Of a DNA stretch of 34,955 nt, positions 8,041 through 17,171 are shown piece by piece. The stretch covers positions 1 to 34,955 of the forward strand of contig JAGWAW010000003.1 in the NCBI GenBank assembly GCA_021296165.1, read 5' to 3'. The DNA is from Nitrosopumilaceae archaeon. Its GTDB lineage: Archaea > Thermoproteota > Nitrososphaeria > Nitrososphaerales > Nitrosopumilaceae. The notes under the pieces were generated by a model that ran no database searches, was not told where the DNA came from, and worked only from the letters and a program-made list of their open reading frames with translations. Both the position numbers and the translations under genes were made by a program. The first letter of the stretch is position 1. The number at the start of each line of letters is the position of its first letter.

Positions 8041-8550
8041 CTATTTCTTGGCATCTTCCAGCTCTATTGCCATCATGAACGCGTCCTCGCCGTCCCTGTA
8101 GTACGACTTTAGCTGCTGCTTTATGACGAACCCCAGGTTCTCGTACAGCCGGATGGCCCCATTGTTGCTGCACCGCACCTCCAGGTACATCTCCACGCAC
8201 TTTCTTGTTCTTGTGCCCTTGACGGCCTCGTCCACCAGGACCTTGCCTATCCCCCTCTTGCGGTGCTCGGGCAGCACGGCCACCGATACCAGGTGGCCCT
8301 TCTTGACAAATCCCAGCCGTCGAAACGATGAAAAACCGTACTCGGTCTTACACATTATATAGCCAGCATGAACGTCTCCCACCAGCGCCACCAAAAACGC
8401 CTCTGGCAACTCGGCCATCAGGCTCTCGTAAAAGTAGTCCGAGTAGTGCTCCGGGAGCGTCTTGAGGTTTATCTCCATGACGGGGATCAGATCCCCGTGC
8501 GCGGCGCGGCGGTATACGCAGCCGTTCTCCTCCCGCAGTATGGCCTGCAC
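8041..8550 (-). CDS. GNAT N-acetyltransferase, RimI/Ard1-like
   Basis: A 169-residue acetyltransferase resembling the archaeal Nat/RimI enzyme that acetylates protein N-termini. Motif A, which binds acetyl-CoA, is VAVLPEHRKRGIGKVLV, with the R-x-x-G-x-G core. Motif B is MYLEVRCSNNGAIRLYENLGF, typical of RimI-type proteins where N-A-I-R-L-Y precedes the final strand. The GTG start at 8550 fits the TATA box at 8571-8580. The promoter overlaps the last codons of the upstream DCC-family gene. Substrate range is inferred only from family. Confidence 0.9.
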   Translation of the reverse strand: MQAILREENGCVYRRAAHGDLIPVMEINLKTLPEHYSDYFYESLMAELPEAFLVALVGDVHAGYIMCKTEYGFSSFRRLGFVKKGHLVSVAVLPEHRKRGIGKVLVDEAVKGTRTRKCVEMYLEVRCSNNGAIRLYENLGFVIKQQLKSYYRDGEDAFMMAIELEDAKK

Positions 8551-8570
8551 GTTTTCGGCAGATCCGCGTG

Positions 8571-8580
8571 ATTTATTTAA
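8571..8580 (-). promoter_or_regulatory. TATA box of the N-acetyltransferase gene
   Basis: TTAAATAAAT on the minus strand is centred about 26 nt before GTG 8550. It sits at the 3' end of the upstream gene, implying a separate transcript. Confidence 0.6.
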
Positions 8581-8960
8581 TCATGCCATAGGGCGGCCCG
8601 GCCCGGGCCGTACTCCACGTGGCCGCTGTTCTTAATCAGGCTGGCCGAGCGCACGAACACGTCGCATCCTTCATCGGCGCACGCGTCGCCGGCGGGCAGC
8701 ATGCCCATGCCTCCCCGGGCCGTCACCATGTGGTGTAGCAGCGGCAGCAGGGCGGCCCGCCCCCCGTGGGCCTCCCTCTCGCCCAACACCCAGAACATCT
8801 CGGTTGCCTCCGGGTACAGTACGCTGGCGCGCAGGCGTCTCCCCTCTTCGGTGTAGTGGCCCACTATGGTCAGCCGTCCTCTTGCCAAGCGGTTCACCGC
8901 TCGGGCAAACCCCAGGCACAGGCGGCACCTGTCGTCGTACAGCATCACCGGGGGCTTCAT
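8577..8960 (-). CDS. DCC-family (DUF393) thiol-disulfide protein
   Basis: A 127-residue protein of the DCC/DUF393 family, thioredoxin-like proteins with an N-terminal DxxCxxC motif. Here it reads YDDRCRLC right after a short beta-strand (PPVMLYDD). The downstream pattern FARAVNRLARGRLTIVG is the usual helix and strand. The ATG at 8960 is chosen because GAATAAAAAA (8981-8990) is centred about 26 nt upstream. A longer frame upstream lacks family-like sequence. Molecular function is unknown for most of the family; a redox role is likely. Confidence 0.8.
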   Translation of the reverse strand: MKPPVMLYDDRCRLCLGFARAVNRLARGRLTIVGHYTEEGRRLRASVLYPEATEMFWVLGEREAHGGRAALLPLLHHMVTARGGMGMLPAGDACADEGCDVFVRSASLIKNSGHVEYGPGRAALWHD

Positions 8961-9069
8961 ACAGTATGGTACCCTCCGGGGAATAAAAAACCTGCCCGCC
9001 CCGCCGGGCGCCGCTACGCGCCCCAGACAAATCCAAGTACACAAATTGGGCGGCGCGCGGTGATCAAAC

Positions 9070-10446
9070 ATGGGGTGGGAGGATGCCTACCGGAAGAAGA
9101 CACCACTCTCCGGGGATCTGTTCGGGCGCTCGAAGCGGCTCCACGTGAACGGCGTCTCGCACAACATTAGGTTCTTTGAGCCGTACCCATTTGTGACCGC
9201 GTCCTCGCACGGCAAGAGCCTGGTGGACGTGGACTCGAACAGCTATACGGACTATTGGATGGGCCACTGGGCTCTGGTGCTGGGCCACCGCCACCCTGCC
9301 GTGGAGGCGGCCCTCGCCGCCCAGCTCTCCAGGGGGTGGATGTACGGCACGGTCAACGAGCAGACCATTGAGCTCTCGCAGATGATATCGGATGCCGTGC
9401 CGGCGGCCGAGCGCATCCGCTACACCGCCTCGGGCACCGAGGCGGTCATGTACGCCTCCCGGCTTGCCCGGGCAGCGACGGGCCGGGACGTGATCGCCAA
9501 GGTGGACGGCGGCTGGCACGGATACGCCTCCGACATGCTGAAGACGGTGAACTGGCCCTTCTCGGAGCCGGAGAGCACCGGCTGCATACACGACGACCGT
9601 ATCGTATCCATACCATACAACGACACCGAGCGGGCCGTATCGATACTGGAGGGCGTGGGCGACCGGCTGGCCGGCATCGTGGTGGAGCCGGTCCTGGGGG
9701 GCGCCGGGTGCATACCGGCCCAGGCCGACTACCTGCGCGGGCTGCAGGAGTGCGCCCGCAAGAGCGGCGCCCTGCTCGTGCTGGACGAGATCGTGACCGG
9801 GTTCCGGTTCGGGCATGGGTGTGTGTATGAAGAGATGGGACTGGATCCTGATCTGCTGACGCTGGGCAAGATAGTGGGGGGAGGCATGCCCTTGGGTGTG
9901 CTGTGCGGCAAGGAGGAGATAATGGAGATCGCCAACGCCAAGGCCATGTCCCGGAAGGAGAGGTGCTACATAGGCGGCGGGACATTCTCGGCCAACCCCG
10001 CATCCATGGTGGCTGGCGCGGCCACGCTGCGGGAGCTCAAGGAGTCGCCGGCCATCTACGAGCGCATCAACCAGATGGGCAGGGACGCCCGGGCATCGCT
10101 GGGGCGCACACTGGAGGGGCGCGCCCAGGTGACGGGCAGGGGATCGCTGTTCATGACGCACTTTACCGAGTCCGGGTCGGTGGTCGACGCGGCGGGCGCG
10201 GCCCGGTGCAGCGGGCAGTCGCTGGTGCGGTACCACATGCATATCATGGCATACGACGGGATATTCATCCTGCCCGGCAAGCTGGGGGCGTTCTCCTCCG
10301 CCCACACGTTCGATGACGTGCGGGATCTGGCCGAGGCCACCGAGAGGTTCGCGGCCGCGGATACGGAATCCATCTCCCCTGCCTCCCCGCAGGACGCCCG
10401 GGAGAGGATGGCGCGCGAGGCCATAGCCAAGTTCCACTCGCTATAA
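9070..10446 (+). CDS. hemL: Glutamate-1-semialdehyde 2,1-aminomutase-like class III aminotransferase
   Basis: A PLP enzyme of fold type I, class III. It shows SGTEA (121-125) for phosphate binding, VLDEIVTGFR with the PLP-pyridine aspartate (D239), and the Schiff-base lysine K267 in TLGKIVGGGMPLG. Those motifs are those of HemL, which converts glutamate 1-semialdehyde to 5-aminolaevulinate, the first tetrapyrrole precursor. At 458 residues it is about 30 longer than typical HemL. Its N-terminus (NGVSHNIRFFEP) differs from the usual VNSPVRAF, so it may be a paralogue with another substrate. The TATA signal upstream is weak. A sirohaem decarboxylase gene lies 1.4 kb away. Confidence 0.75.
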   Translation: MGWEDAYRKKTPLSGDLFGRSKRLHVNGVSHNIRFFEPYPFVTASSHGKSLVDVDSNSYTDYWMGHWALVLGHRHPAVEAALAAQLSRGWMYGTVNEQTIELSQMISDAVPAAERIRYTASGTEAVMYASRLARAATGRDVIAKVDGGWHGYASDMLKTVNWPFSEPESTGCIHDDRIVSIPYNDTERAVSILEGVGDRLAGIVVEPVLGGAGCIPAQADYLRGLQECARKSGALLVLDEIVTGFRFGHGCVYEEMGLDPDLLTLGKIVGGGMPLGVLCGKEEIMEIANAKAMSRKERCYIGGGTFSANPASMVAGAATLRELKESPAIYERINQMGRDARASLGRTLEGRAQVTGRGSLFMTHFTESGSVVDAAGAARCSGQSLVRYHMHIMAYDGIFILPGKLGAFSSAHTFDDVRDLAEATERFAAADTESISPASPQDARERMAREAIAKFHSL

Positions 10447-10478
10447 GACTAAAATCGGTGTCCGCGTTATGCAGCCCG

Positions 10479-11297
10479 ATGGGTCTGTTTTCTAGAAGGG
10501 ATCCCGAAGAGTTGATGCGCCATGCCGCCCTGTTGATGGAGAAGGGCCAGCCGAAGGGGGCGGTGGGTCTCTACAACCAGGTACTGAAGCAGGATTCTGA
10601 CAACCGTGAGGCTCTCCACCAAAAGGGTATAGCCCTCAACCAGATGAAAAAGTACAACGACACGGTGACGTGCGCCGATGCGACGCTGGCCATATATCCG
10701 GGGGATGCGGTGGCCTACAACAGCAAGGGGGTGGCGCTGGCCGAGATGGGGAATACTCAGGCGGCAGCCGAATGCTATGACATGGCCATGGACTCTGATC
10801 CGCGGTACTATGAGTCCTACTTCAACAAGGGGGTGCTGCTGGCCAGGCTGCACGATCTGCCTGAGGCCTTGGAGCTGATGGAGAAGGCGGTGCGGCTGAA
10901 CCGCAAGAATCCGGTCCCCATACTACACAAGGCCATCATACTGGGCAAGATGCACAAGAACAAGGACGCGCTGGGGCTGCTGGAGCGGCTGGAGCGCCGG
11001 TTCGGCCCACATCCTGACGTCGCGTTTCAGCGCGGCGTCCAGCTGGCCGAGATGGGGGATCACCGCCGGGCCATCGAGGTGTTTGAGGGATTGCCCGGCA
11101 AGCACGGAGACAACGCGGTACTGCTGTATTCGCTGTCCCGCAGCCGGGCAGCCCTGGGCGAGGGCGAGGCGGCACTGGACCTGCTGAAGAGGGCCGTGTC
11201 CAAGAACCCCAAGGCGGTTCGCGCCTGGGCGCGGAAGGAGGCGGCCTTTTTACCGCTCCACGGCGATGACAGGTTCCGGAAGCTGGCAAAGATGTGA
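10479..11297 (+). CDS. Tetratricopeptide-repeat protein
   Basis: A 272-residue soluble protein made almost entirely of TPR helices. Typical repeat positions are seen in EALHQKGIALNQMKKYND, AVAYNSKGVALAEMGNTQ and YESYFNKGVLLARLHDLPEA, with A/G at the packing positions and 34-residue spacing. About six to seven repeats can be counted. TPRs mediate protein-protein contacts; no catalytic domain is present. The ATG at 10479 fits CTAAAATC (10449-10456) 27 nt upstream; an in-frame GTG at 10458 is too close to that box. The partner is unknown. Confidence 0.88.
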   Translation: MGLFSRRDPEELMRHAALLMEKGQPKGAVGLYNQVLKQDSDNREALHQKGIALNQMKKYNDTVTCADATLAIYPGDAVAYNSKGVALAEMGNTQAAAECYDMAMDSDPRYYESYFNKGVLLARLHDLPEALELMEKAVRLNRKNPVPILHKAIILGKMHKNKDALGLLERLERRFGPHPDVAFQRGVQLAEMGDHRRAIEVFEGLPGKHGDNAVLLYSLSRSRAALGEGEAALDLLKRAVSKNPKAVRAWARKEAAFLPLHGDDRFRKLAKM

Positions 11298-11504
11298 TCC
11301 CCTTCGGTGCGCCGGTGGCCGGCGCGCGTTCGGGGTTATGGCGTGCAATTTGGGGTGCGTGGGTGATTATTTACTATCTCTGTAAATCACTACAGTCGAG
11401 CGCGAATCTATTGTAAAGTTGATAATTGCAAATATTCCCCATGAAACGGCAAATTGTTTTTTGCGACGTTTATTTCAACAACTGTGCGCCCGCATCATGT
11501 ACCG

Positions 11505-11807
11505 TCACTCGGCAGTAAGAGTGTCGTCTACCAACCCGGTCACGAATCCACCAAACTCATCGTCGCGAAATTTTATTGTGTCAAAATTGGACGTGGAATT
11601 GGCATAGCCCTGGCACTTTATGTGGTAGCACATGCCTGCGGGGCCCCCAAAGTAGTATGCCGGGCAGGTGCAATATCCGCGGTGAGGATCCACCCAGTGC
11701 TCGGCCTTGCGGCCCACCACCGTCCACACCTGGCGGCCGCTGGGGAGGAATATGTGCTGCTTTACCCTGCCCTCGGCCACCGCCTCCTTGATTCCCAGCG
11801 TACCCAT
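11505..11807 (-). CDS. SWIM zinc-finger protein
   Basis: A 100-residue protein carrying one SWIM zinc finger, pattern CxCx(n)CxH: C46, C48, C60 and H62 in CTCPAYYFGG...MCYHIKC. The residues before it (WTVVGRKAEHWVDPHRGYC) form the usual beta-hairpin. Archaeal SWIM proteins are linked to recombination mediators (Shu2/SWS1-like) or remain uncharacterised, so a DNA-repair link is only a suggestion. The ATG at 11807 has AT-rich TATA-like sequence (11831-11840) about 28 nt upstream. It stands alone, with intergenic DNA on both sides. Confidence 0.8.
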   Translation of the reverse strand: MGTLGIKEAVAEGRVKQHIFLPSGRQVWTVVGRKAEHWVDPHRGYCTCPAYYFGGPAGMCYHIKCQGYANSTSNFDTIKFRDDEFGGFVTGLVDDTLTAE

Positions 11808-11840
11808 ATCCTATACGGCGTAAATATGCGTCATATTTCA

Positions 11841-12295
11841 ATCGTCCCCACTGTCACCCGCGCGGATTCGGCGCATCCGGGCGACCGATCAGACTCTTGC
11901 AAAATCGGCTGGTCCGTCATCCCCCACCCGCAACTTCCCCGTCCGCCCGGAGGGATGCGCCATTCCGCACGAGCCTGCCCAAGCCGGGTATTGGGCAGGA
12001 TGGGGCGCGGATGTCGCACCGGCGGCGCCCGGCCGGGGCACGGGCGGCGCGGTCCGCGCAAAAACTTCAAAAAATGCCGTCAACGTGGCTTGCAAGAGAA
12101 CTCGAATGCACAATGGCGCCGGATTCTAATCAAAACTATTATGTTTAGTTCGGGCTGCCAGTCCGCCCCTCTGGGTTTTAGCGCCGCCGGGGACTCCCAG
12201 AATGGCCGGACCGGGCAGGCCCGCGCCAAATATTCCGGCATGTGCGGGGGAGCGGCGCCCCTCACACAGAAAAAATCGTCGCGCACCGCTGCAGA
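11841..12295. other. Intergenic region downstream of carB
   Basis: No supported gene. A 24-codon plus-strand frame (12072-12146) has neither a promoter nor a recognisable product. No tRNA-like T-arm was seen. Confidence 0.4.
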
Positions 12296-15200
12296 CTATA
12301 TCTGGTAGGGCTTTATCGGATCCCTGGTGGTCTCGTGGGTTCTCATCCACTCCAGGGTGTTCACGAACGCCTCGGCCAGCTCGATGGTAGTAAGCACGGG
12401 GATGCCCAGCTCCAGCGCCTTGCGGCGTATCTGGTACTCGTCCTCCAGCATCCCGATGTACTTTTCCAGGGTGGCGGTGCTGGGTATGTTTATGATGAAG
12501 TCTATCTTTCTCTGGTATAGCATGTCCGCTATGTTGGGCTGCCGCTCGGGCTCGGATATCTTGTGGACGACCTTGACGGCGCCCAGCCTCTCCTCCAGGA
12601 ACTCGGCGGTGTGTTCTGTGGCCAGTATGTTGAAGCCCATCCCGCCCAGCTTTGCCACGGTGGCCAGCAGCTTCTCCTTGTTGGGCGTGCCGCCCACGGT
12701 GATCAGGGCCGACCCGCCGGAGGGCAGGTTGTACCCCACGGCGCCCAAGGCCTTGGAGAGGGCGTCATAGAAGCTCTCCCCAAAGCAGGCCGCCTCGCCG
12801 GTGGAGTGCATCTCCACGCCCAGCGTCAGGTCTGCACCTTCCAGCTGCATGAACGAGAACTGGGGCACCTTTATCCCCACGGTGCGTATATCGCGCCATC
12901 TGTCGTGGGGAATGGCGGGCAGCCTGCCGCCCATGACGGCGCGGGACGCCAGCGATATGAGGTTCATGCCAACCAGTTTCGAGACGAACGGCATGGAGCG
13001 GGATGCCCGTATGTTCAGCTCTATCACGTACACCTCGCCGTCATGCACCAGAAACTGCAGGTTGAAGGGCCCCCGGATGCGGAAGGTGCGGGCTATCTTG
13101 ATGGTGTACTCGGTGATGGTCTGTACAGTCATGTTGCCCAGCCTCCAGGGCGGGATGCACATCATCGCGTCGCCCGAGTGCACCCCGGCGCTGTCTATGT
13201 GCTCCACCACCGCCCCTATGACCACGTTGTCGCCGTCGGAGACGCCGTCCACGTCCACCTCCAGCGAGTTGAGCATGAACTTTGATATCACGACGGGGTG
13301 GTCCGGCGAGACCCGGGTGGCCTTCTGGGCGTACGTCCTCAGCTCGTCGGCGGACCAGACCACCTTCATGGCGGCGCCTGACAGGACGTAGGAGGGGCGC
13401 ACCAGGACCGGAAACCCCACCTCGCGCGCGAACGTGCGGGCCTCCTCCAGGCTGGAGAACGCCTGCCAGCGCGGCTGCCGTATGTGCAGCTTGTCCAGCT
13501 CGGCGCTGAACTTTGAGCGGTCCTCGGCCCGGTCCACGTCCGACGCCGACGTGCCCAGTATGGGCACGCCGCTGGCTGCCAGGGACGGCGTCAGGTTGTT
13601 GGCCGCCTGCCCTCCCACGCTGGTCACCACCCCGCGCGGATTCTCGAACTCCACTATGTCCATGACGCGCTCGTGGGTCAGCTCCTCAAAGTAGAGGCGG
13701 TTGCATATGTCGTAGTCGGTAGAGACTGTCTCCGGGTTGCAGTTGACCACCGCAACGGGCATGCGGCCGTGCTCCCGTATGCCCCAGACCATGTTTACCG
13801 TGCCCCAGTCAAACTCCACGCTGCTTCCTATGCGGTAGGGGCCGGCGCCCAGCACAATGGCGGCGCGCTCCCCGGCCGGCACTACAATGTCGTGGTCTGC
13901 GCCCCCGTATGTCATGTACAGGTAGTTGGTCGCCGCCGGCCACTCGGCGGCCAGCGAGTCTATCTGCTTCACTTGGGGCAGTATGCCCATGCCCTTGCGG
14001 GTGGCGCGTATCTGGGCTGCGGTCCTGCCGCAGGCCCGGCCTATCTGGACATCCGAGAAGCCGGCGGCCTTGGCGTCCCGCATAGTGGAGCGGTCCGGCC
14101 CGCCCTTCAGGCGGCCTGCCATCTCCACCATGTTTCGTATCTTCTCCACGAACCAGGGGTCTATGGAGGACAGGCGGCTGATCCGGGCCGTGTCAAACCC
14201 GCGCGAGACGGCCGCGGCGACGTTGTACAGTATCGTATCGTCAAAGTGTATCAGCCTCTCCTCCAGCTCCTCCTCGGTGTATCGCTCGGGGCCGAACCGG
14301 TTCAGGATCAGCCCGTCCATTCCCGAGTCCAGCATGCGGATGGCCTTTTGGAGCGACTCCTCAAAGGTGCGTCCCACGCCCATCACCTCGCCCACCGACT
14401 TCATGGTGGGTCCCAGCTTTCTCTCCACCAGGTCAAACTTGGCAAAGTCCCACCGGGGGTGCTTGCACACCACGTAGTCCAGCGACGGCTCAAAGCACGC
14501 GGTGGTGCTCTTGGTTATGGTGTTGGTCAGCTCGTGCAGGTCGTACCCCAGGCCTATCTTGGCGGACATGTATGCCAGCGGGTATCCGGTGGCCTTGCTG
14601 GCCAGTGCCGAGGAGCGCGACAGCCGGGGGTTCATCTCGATGGCCACGTACTTTTCTGACGCGGTGTCCAGCGCGAACTGGACGTTGCACTCCCCCACTA
14701 TACCCACGTGCGAGGCGGCCCGGAGGCTGGCCGAGCGCAGCATGTGGTATTCGCGGTTGTTGATGGTCTGGGAGGGTGCCACCACTATGTTGTCGCCGGT
14801 GTGCACCTTCATGGCGAGGACGTTCTCCATGTTGCACACGATGACGCCGTTGCCCGCCGTGTCCCGCATCACCTCGTACTCTATCTGCTTCCACCCGCCG
14901 ATGTACTCCTCTATGAGCACCTGGCCTACCATGCTCGCCTTTATGCCGCGCTCCACTATCTCGTGTAGCTCCAACTCGTTGCGGGCGACTCCGCCGCCCT
15001 TGCCGCCCAGAGTATATGCCACCCGCACTATCACAGGATAGCCCAGCCTCCTGGCTGTCCGCTTGGCGGTCTCAAAGTCGGTGACCGTATCGCTGGGGAG
15101 GACGGGCACCCCGCACCTTCCCATGGCGTCCTTGAAGAGCTGGCGGTCCTCGGCCGTGCGGATGCCTCCTATGTCTGTACCCAGCACCTGCACCCCGTAC

Positions 15201-15379
15201 TTTTCCAGTATGCCACCCTCGGCCAGTCCGACCCCGCAGTTGAGGGCCGTCTGGCCTCCGTACGAGAGCATTATGGCGTCGGGCCGCTCCTTCTCTATTA
15301 CGGACTCTACGTACTGGGGGGTTACGGGCAGCAGATACACGCGATCGGCAAACCTGGTGTCGGTCTGTATGGTGGCCAC
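12296..15379 (-). CDS. carB: Carbamoyl-phosphate synthase large subunit (5' end disrupted)
   Basis: Uses ammonia from CarA, bicarbonate and two ATP to make carbamoyl phosphate for pyrimidine and arginine synthesis. Two ATP-grasp halves are visible: the first with GGQTALNCGV, YTLGGKGGG and EMNPRLSRSSALASKATGYP; the second with GAGPYRIGSSVEFDWG, SYVLSGAAM and ELNIRASRSMPFVSK. A C-terminal allosteric domain follows. The uninterrupted frame starts at GTG 15379 and gives 1027 residues. It lacks the first ~50 residues of the family, including the first glycine-rich loop. These are encoded just upstream but in another frame (see the next entry). The rest appears intact and under selection. Confidence 0.9.
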   Translation of the reverse strand: MATIQTDTRFADRVYLLPVTPQYVESVIEKERPDAIMLSYGGQTALNCGVGLAEGGILEKYGVQVLGTDIGGIRTAEDRQLFKDAMGRCGVPVLPSDTVTDFETAKRTARRLGYPVIVRVAYTLGGKGGGVARNELELHEIVERGIKASMVGQVLIEEYIGGWKQIEYEVMRDTAGNGVIVCNMENVLAMKVHTGDNIVVAPSQTINNREYHMLRSASLRAASHVGIVGECNVQFALDTASEKYVAIEMNPRLSRSSALASKATGYPLAYMSAKIGLGYDLHELTNTITKSTTACFEPSLDYVVCKHPRWDFAKFDLVERKLGPTMKSVGEVMGVGRTFEESLQKAIRMLDSGMDGLILNRFGPERYTEEELEERLIHFDDTILYNVAAAVSRGFDTARISRLSSIDPWFVEKIRNMVEMAGRLKGGPDRSTMRDAKAAGFSDVQIGRACGRTAAQIRATRKGMGILPQVKQIDSLAAEWPAATNYLYMTYGGADHDIVVPAGERAAIVLGAGPYRIGSSVEFDWGTVNMVWGIREHGRMPVAVVNCNPETVSTDYDICNRLYFEELTHERVMDIVEFENPRGVVTSVGGQAANNLTPSLAASGVPILGTSASDVDRAEDRSKFSAELDKLHIRQPRWQAFSSLEEARTFAREVGFPVLVRPSYVLSGAAMKVVWSADELRTYAQKATRVSPDHPVVISKFMLNSLEVDVDGVSDGDNVVIGAVVEHIDSAGVHSGDAMMCIPPWRLGNMTVQTITEYTIKIARTFRIRGPFNLQFLVHDGEVYVIELNIRASRSMPFVSKLVGMNLISLASRAVMGGRLPAIPHDRWRDIRTVGIKVPQFSFMQLEGADLTLGVEMHSTGEAACFGESFYDALSKALGAVGYNLPSGGSALITVGGTPNKEKLLATVAKLGGMGFNILATEHTAEFLEERLGAVKVVHKISEPERQPNIADMLYQRKIDFIINIPSTATLEKYIGMLEDEYQIRRKALELGIPVLTTIELAEAFVNTLEWMRTHETTRDPIKPYQI

Positions 15380-15551
15380 GTTGGGGTTTATCAGGACGCT
15401 TCTCAGGCCGTCCTCCCGTATGGCCTTGAGGCATTGGCTACCGGAGTAGTCAAACTGGCGGCCGCTTTGGGCGGCTTTCGCCGGCTTCTCCGATCTTTAT
15501 TGCCCCACTTCCCAGGACCAGTATATTCTTCAGCGACTCACTTCGCGGCAG
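15380..15551 (-). pseudogene. carB: Frame-disrupted 5' segment of carB
   Basis: Read from CTG 15551 this strand encodes 25 CarB-like residues, including NILVLGSGAIKIGEAGE, ending at 15477. Twenty-two extra bases (15455-15476) follow. The missing continuation FDYSGSQCLKAIRED then resumes at 15454 in another frame and runs into the main carB frame. Removing the 22 bases restores a seamless 1077-residue CarB. The insertion contains GCGGCCGC (15458-15465) and can form a GCCGC/GCGGC hairpin. The first stop in the original frame comes soon after the insertion. The segment overlaps the carA stop by 14 nt and has no ATG, GTG or TTG start. Confidence 0.75.
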
Positions 15552-16662
15552 GCCGGGGGTCCTCCATTATCCTGTGCAGCTCCTCGAAGACGAATCCGCA
15601 GTCGTGGGGGCCTGGGGAGGCCTCCGGGTGGAACTGCACCGCTATGCAGGGGCGCGTCCTGTGCCGGATTCCTTCGACGGTGTCGTCGTCGGTGTTGGTA
15701 AACCACAAGTCAAATTCCGAGTTGGCCAGCGAGTCGGGGCTGATGGCATAGCCGTGGTTCTGGCTGGTCACGTATACCATCCCGGTGGATACGTCCAGAC
15801 AGGACTTGTTCTGGCCCCGATGACCGTACTTGAGCTTGTATGTCTGGGCGTTGCCAGCCAGGGCAATTATCTGCGCCCCCAAACATATGCCCAGCAGGGG
15901 CACGCCACGATCCATGAGGGCGCGGGCCGTGCGGATGGTCTCGGTGCAGTGCTGGGGGTCCCCGGGGCCGTTGCTTATGACCACGCCGGCGGGCTCGTAC
16001 CCCATGACGTCGGATATGTCCGAGTCGTGGGGGACTCTGACGGCCCGGTATCCCATGCGGGTAACGTGCCGCAGTATGGCGTTCTTGGCGCCCACGTCCA
16101 GCACCACTACGTTGCGCCCCTGGCCGTACCCGGAGTGGTCGGCGGCCGAGGCGCCCTCCACCAGCCGTTCTGTGTCGTACCGGGGGGCCGAGGCCAGCCT
16201 CTCGGCAAGATCCTCCACATCCACGGGGGACTCAGAGACGGCCAAGGCGGACATCTGGACTCCCTGGCTCCGGAGCCTCTTTGTAAGCGAGCGCGTGTCC
16301 ACGCCGGTGATGCCGGATATGCCCTGCGAATACATCCACTCGTCCAGAGTCATGGCCAGGTTCCAATGGCTGGCCGTATAAGAGAGATCGTGCACCACCA
16401 GGCCACGTACCTGTATGCGGCCGGACTCAAAGTGGGCGGGGATGCCATCGGGATCAGTCTCGGCGGGGTCGGGCACGCCATAGTTGCCCACCAGCGGATA
16501 TGTGATGGACAGTATCTGGCCCCCGTATGAGGGATCGGTCAGTGTCTCGGCGTACCCCACCATGCCGGTATTGAAGACTGCCTCGCCAAACGCCATTCCG
16601 GGATGGCCAAACCCCTCGCCCTCCATGACGGTTCCGTCGTCAAGGAGCAGTGTGGCATACAT
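15538..16662 (-). CDS. carA: Carbamoyl-phosphate synthase small subunit (glutaminase)
   Basis: Hydrolyses glutamine and passes ammonia to CarB. The N-terminal domain carries FGEAVFNTGMVGYAETLTDP divided over its usual strands. The C-terminal class I amidotransferase domain has the nucleophile C260 in GICLGAQ, and H345 and E347 in QFHPEA, so the triad is complete. The oxyanion segment ISNGPGDP is also present. Length is 374 residues, normal for the family. ATG at 16662. It precedes carB on the same strand, and the carB 5' segment overlaps the carA stop, as expected for a carAB operon. Confidence 0.96.
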   Translation of the reverse strand: MYATLLLDDGTVMEGEGFGHPGMAFGEAVFNTGMVGYAETLTDPSYGGQILSITYPLVGNYGVPDPAETDPDGIPAHFESGRIQVRGLVVHDLSYTASHWNLAMTLDEWMYSQGISGITGVDTRSLTKRLRSQGVQMSALAVSESPVDVEDLAERLASAPRYDTERLVEGASAADHSGYGQGRNVVVLDVGAKNAILRHVTRMGYRAVRVPHDSDISDVMGYEPAGVVISNGPGDPQHCTETIRTARALMDRGVPLLGICLGAQIIALAGNAQTYKLKYGHRGQNKSCLDVSTGMVYVTSQNHGYAISPDSLANSEFDLWFTNTDDDTVEGIRHRTRPCIAVQFHPEASPGPHDCGFVFEELHRIMEDPRPAAK

Positions 16663-17171
16663 ACCCCTGTGCTCGGACTTTTTTACGGCTATTTTGAACC
16701 CTCGTTGGCTCCTCGAATGTGGCGATTTAAGTGTAAAGGTGGCGGGGCGCGTGTTGCATGAACAAGGTCATGTCCGAGGACGGAAAAATCCGGCATGTTT
16801 GATATGCAGGCGTGGGGGTGCACGCACCAGCTCGGGTTGCCAAGTGCCGCCGAGGATCAAAAGATTCTGGATCTGCCGACTGTGGCCCGGGCAGTGAGTG
16901 GGGCAAGAAGGCGGATCTGATCAACCATTCCGGGGGTGGGGACGGCCCGTTCGGCAGAGGCAGCAAGATGCCGAATTCCTCCGGTAAGGGTGGTGGCCCG
17001 GAGCGAGGCGCAGCTCCGTCAAATACCCGCAATGTCCAGTGGGCAGGCGCAGGGATGTGGATGGCGCACCGTATCGTGGGGTATGCGTGCGCCACGACAT
17101 GAATGGACTACACATTCCTGCCGGAAAGTCGATACCGTCATGTTTATTTATTCAACGGGCAGAGCGGGGTT
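16663..17171. other. Intergenic region between carA and the SHOCT gene
   Basis: Holds the divergent promoters of its two neighbours. A weak candidate small gene is GTG 16751-16897 (+), 48 residues with two CxxC-like cysteines (CLIC), about 26 nt after TATA-like GATTTAAG near 16720. I do not recognise it and codon use is unremarkable. Confidence 0.35.
17141..17150 (+). promoter_or_regulatory. TATA box of the SHOCT-cupin operon
   Basis: TGTTTATTTA is centred about 26 nt before ATG 17172. It excludes the longer reading from ATG 17103, which would start upstream of the promoter. Confidence 0.65.

Noticed and set aside
13673..14659. 328-residue plus-strand frame inside carB
   Set aside because: Antisense shadow of the CarB coding sequence, without promoter or motif.
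16751..16897. 48-residue frame with a CxxC after a TATA-like element
   Set aside because: Only one CxxC, no family match and rather basic composition; kept as a remark in the intergenic entry, not called as a gene.
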